From positions 1 through 5,824 of the forward strand of contig JAGLBK010000167.1 in assembly GCA_018260275.1 (NCBI GenBank): 5,824 bases of DNA. Direction: 5' to 3'. Position numbers and translations under genes: made by a program. How positions within the stretch are numbered: the stretch's first letter is position 1; every line of letters begins with the position of its first letter. Of the stretch, positions 4,390 to 5,824 are shown piece by piece. This stretch comes from Deinococcus sp. GTDB lineage: Bacteria; Deinococcota; Deinococci; Deinococcales; Deinococcaceae. The notes below the pieces were generated by a model, which saw only the letters and a program-made list of their open reading frames with translations, ran no database searches and was not told where the DNA came from.

Positions 4390-5405
4390 GCGGGCTGAAC
4401 TGGGCCGAAGGCGCGGGTCACGTCCCTGGTCAGTCTCGCAAGATGAAAAGCGTCTCCCTCGGCCCGCTCGACGCGCTGCGTATCGAGGTCTACGACCAGC
4501 AGCCCCAGCAACTGCGCCCCGGCGTACCGAATGCAAACGCCCGAATGCCCGGCCAGCTCTACCTGATCGCTTTCACTCAGCACGCCCCATGCCGGATCGG
4601 TATCGATCAGCCGCAGGTGCACCACGGGAACGGCCCGCGCCTGCAACTGCCCAGTCAGCCAGTCCACCGCTTCCGGGCGGCCCCCGATAATGCCCTGCTC
4701 GATGTGTGGGTGCGCCCTGTTGTAGGGAATCGGTGTCCCGTCCCGGCGGCGCAGTTCACCCCCAGCGGCCCTGAGCAGGGCGTCTCCCGCCGCGATGTCC
4801 CACTCACTGCGGGGCGAAATGGTAAAAGTCGCGTCGGCCTCACCCGCAGCCAGCCGGGCCAGCTTCAGGGCAATGCTGCCACTGGGCACCATGCCGGGCA
4901 CGCCGTACCTACCCAGTTCGCGCCTGAATTCGGTGTCCGAAACACTGACGCGGTAATCCTGACGCGCCGAAAACCCCGCTGGCTGCCCGTTTTTGGCAAC
5001 TGCCCCACCGACTGCGCCACTGAACAGCTCATCTGTGGCCGGAGCATAAACCACGCCCAGCACGGCCTCACCACCAATCGCCAGGCCAATGCTGACGCAA
5101 AAGTCCGGGCTTTCCGTCGTGAATTCCTGGGTGCCGTCGATAGGGTCGATGATCCAGACCCGCTCACGTTCCAGGCGCTCCGGGCTGTCCACTTCTTCCT
5201 CGCTGAGAAGGCCGTCGGCAGGAAACTCATGGGTTAGGCCTGCCAAGATCAGGGCCGACGCCTCGCGGTCCGCCACCGTCACCGGGTCGTGAATACTGGT
5301 CTTGTGCTCGACCGTAAAGCCGTCGCGGCGGTGCTGAAGCAGCAGGGCGCCTGCCGCACGGGCCAGGGCTTCGGCCACTTCGAGCTCATGGCTATAAAGC
5401 GTCAT
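4386..5405 (-). CDS. inositol monophosphatase / CysQ-type 3'(2'),5'-bisphosphate nucleotidase family protein
   Basis: This 339-residue protein belongs to the Mg-dependent, Li-sensitive phosphatase superfamily. Metal-binding motifs are complete: DPVTVADREAS (40-50), the acidic LLSEEE (66-71), WIIDPIDGTQEF (84-95, D87 and D90) and EWDIAAGDALL (201-211, D203). DPIDGTQEF, with E-F after the motif, is closer to CysQ-type nucleotidases (which hydrolyse PAP/PAPS to AMP/APS) than to true inositol monophosphatases, but the substrate is not certain. The catalytic domain ends near residue 255. The remaining 80 or so residues match nothing I recognise, whereas family members usually have 250-280 residues. 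The start is ATG 5405, with a TATCCT box 7 nt upstream (leaderless). The acetyltransferase gene follows with a 4-nt overlap. Confidence 0.9.
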   Translation of the reverse strand: MTLYSHELEVAEALARAAGALLLQHRRDGFTVEHKTSIHDPVTVADREASALILAGLTHEFPADGLLSEEEVDSPERLERERVWIIDPIDGTQEFTTESPDFCVSIGLAIGGEAVLGVVYAPATDELFSGAVGGAVAKNGQPAGFSARQDYRVSVSDTEFRRELGRYGVPGMVPSGSIALKLARLAAGEADATFTISPRSEWDIAAGDALLRAAGGELRRRDGTPIPYNRAHPHIEQGIIGGRPEAVDWLTGQLQARAVPVVHLRLIDTDPAWGVLSESDQVELAGHSGVCIRYAGAQLLGLLVVDLDTQRVERAEGDAFHLARLTRDVTRAFGPVQPA

Positions 5406-5412
5406 CGGGTTC

Positions 5413-5418
5413 AGGATA
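5413..5418 (-). promoter_or_regulatory. putative -10 box for leaderless phosphatase/acetyltransferase operon
   Basis: On the minus strand TATCCT fits TANNNT and ends 7 nt before the ATG at 5405. The gap shows no Shine-Dalgarno. No convincing -35 is seen 16-18 bp upstream. Confidence 0.45.
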
Positions 5419-5511
5419 CTGCGGAGGTGGGGGTGGGCCGGTTTTTCCTGAAAGCTGGGAACTTTGCTTGCGTATTGCCCGTATCAGAAACCAGTAACTC
5501 TGGGAGGCCAA

Positions 5512-5799
5512 ATGCAGCAAGACAAAATCACTTCACGTTTCTCTGTAGCTCTGTCCCTTGCTCAAACAGGGGCACTCTGGGGCCTGGCTGGAGCGCTGGT
5601 AGGGGCAGTTACCGGTTATTTCTTCTTGTCTGCGAAAGGCGTCGTCAGCGGCATTCTTCAGGGAATCAATGGGGCGAGTTTTGCTCTGGCTGTGCTGGCC
5701 GGAATGTTTGTCATGGGTCAGGGTAAAGTTCGTGAAAGCGATGTTCGTATTGATAACGCGGAAAGTTGTTGTCGAATTGTAAACTCTGGACATGTCTGA
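5512..5799 (+). CDS. 95-aa small membrane protein, two predicted helices
   Basis: ATG 5512 is preceded by a good Shine-Dalgarno, GGGAGG, 4 nt upstream. That favours it over the in-frame start at 5464. The product has a short polar N-terminus (MQQDKITSRF), a first hydrophobic Gly/Ala-rich segment (about 18-40, GALWGLAGALVGAVTGYFFL) and a second (about 46-69, ending VLAGMFVMG). A hydrophilic tail ends RIVNSGHV. It is probably an inner-membrane hairpin with both ends on one side. No family is recognised. The last 25 codons are clearly more AT-rich than the rest and contain a Cys pair, so the C-terminus may be altered or acquired. It is divergent from the phosphatase gene with a 106-bp gap. No promoter is clear. 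Confidence 0.65.
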   Translation: MQQDKITSRFSVALSLAQTGALWGLAGALVGAVTGYFFLSAKGVVSGILQGINGASFALAVLAGMFVMGQGKVRESDVRIDNAESCCRIVNSGHV

Positions 5800-5824
5800 G
5801 GTTTGGAAGCCACGACTCCTCACC

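Noticed and set aside
4374..5237. Plus-strand 287-residue open frame opposite the phosphatase gene
   Set aside because: Antisense shadow in high-GC DNA; the minus strand has clear catalytic motifs.
5533..5823. Minus-strand 96-residue open frame opposite the small membrane protein
   Set aside because: The plus-strand frame has a strong Shine-Dalgarno and two clear hydrophobic segments; this one has neither start signal nor pattern.

Overview
The window reads as a Deinococcus (or close Deinococcota) chromosome, cut by the end of an integrated mobile element. The grounds are high GC with strong G/C third positions; several start codons that sit 6-7 nt after a TANNNT -10 box with no leader, a hallmark of the leaderless mRNAs common in Deinococcus; and a pair of small genes that resemble Deinococcus-Thermus-restricted DUF families. 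No database search was possible, so family names come from recognition of motifs.

Left part, 1-2611: right end of a genomic island, prophage or integrative element. A minus-strand cluster of three very small genes (complement 329-508, 129-332 and <1-136) has overlapping stop/start codons. Divergent from it is a tyrosine recombinase gene (664-1971) with all catalytic residues, followed by a hairpin terminator (2004-2055). A 640-bp gene-free stretch then runs to a tRNA-Lys(UUU) gene (complement 2612-2687). This stretch holds a dense array of the octamer TGTCCCCA in direct and inverted orientation, an AT-rich patch, a second TGTCCCCA palindrome and GGGCAA repeats. The tRNA 3' end faces the integrase side, the usual layout for an element inserted in a tRNA 3' end, so the attachment site should lie within the tRNA gene. 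The octamer array could be integrase/excisionase arm sites, operators or iterons of an origin.

Middle, 2688-3077: chromosomal intergenic DNA with a good sigma-70-type promoter for the tRNA. A 247-bp non-coding element (2771-3017) lies here with about 27-bp imperfect terminal inverted repeats, each containing a small hairpin, and a 5-bp target duplication TCCAA. This is a MITE-like insertion just upstream of the tRNA promoter.

Right part, 3078-5824: ordinary chromosomal genes. A 76-aa protein and a 161-aa protein with a helix-grip (SRPBCC-like) secondary-structure pattern form a plus-strand pair. Convergent to them is a minus-strand pair joined by a GTGA overlap: an inositol-monophosphatase/CysQ-type phosphatase with an unexplained C-terminal extension of about 80 residues, and a RimJ/RimL-type GNAT acetyltransferase. 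A small two-helix membrane protein (5512-5799) follows on the plus strand.

The most interesting unexplained signals are the TGTCCCCA array with its two N13-spaced palindromes, the MITE-like element, a perfect 16-bp inverted repeat inside the 67-aa gene, and a second dispersed repeat (CGGCGAAG) confined to the mobile side.
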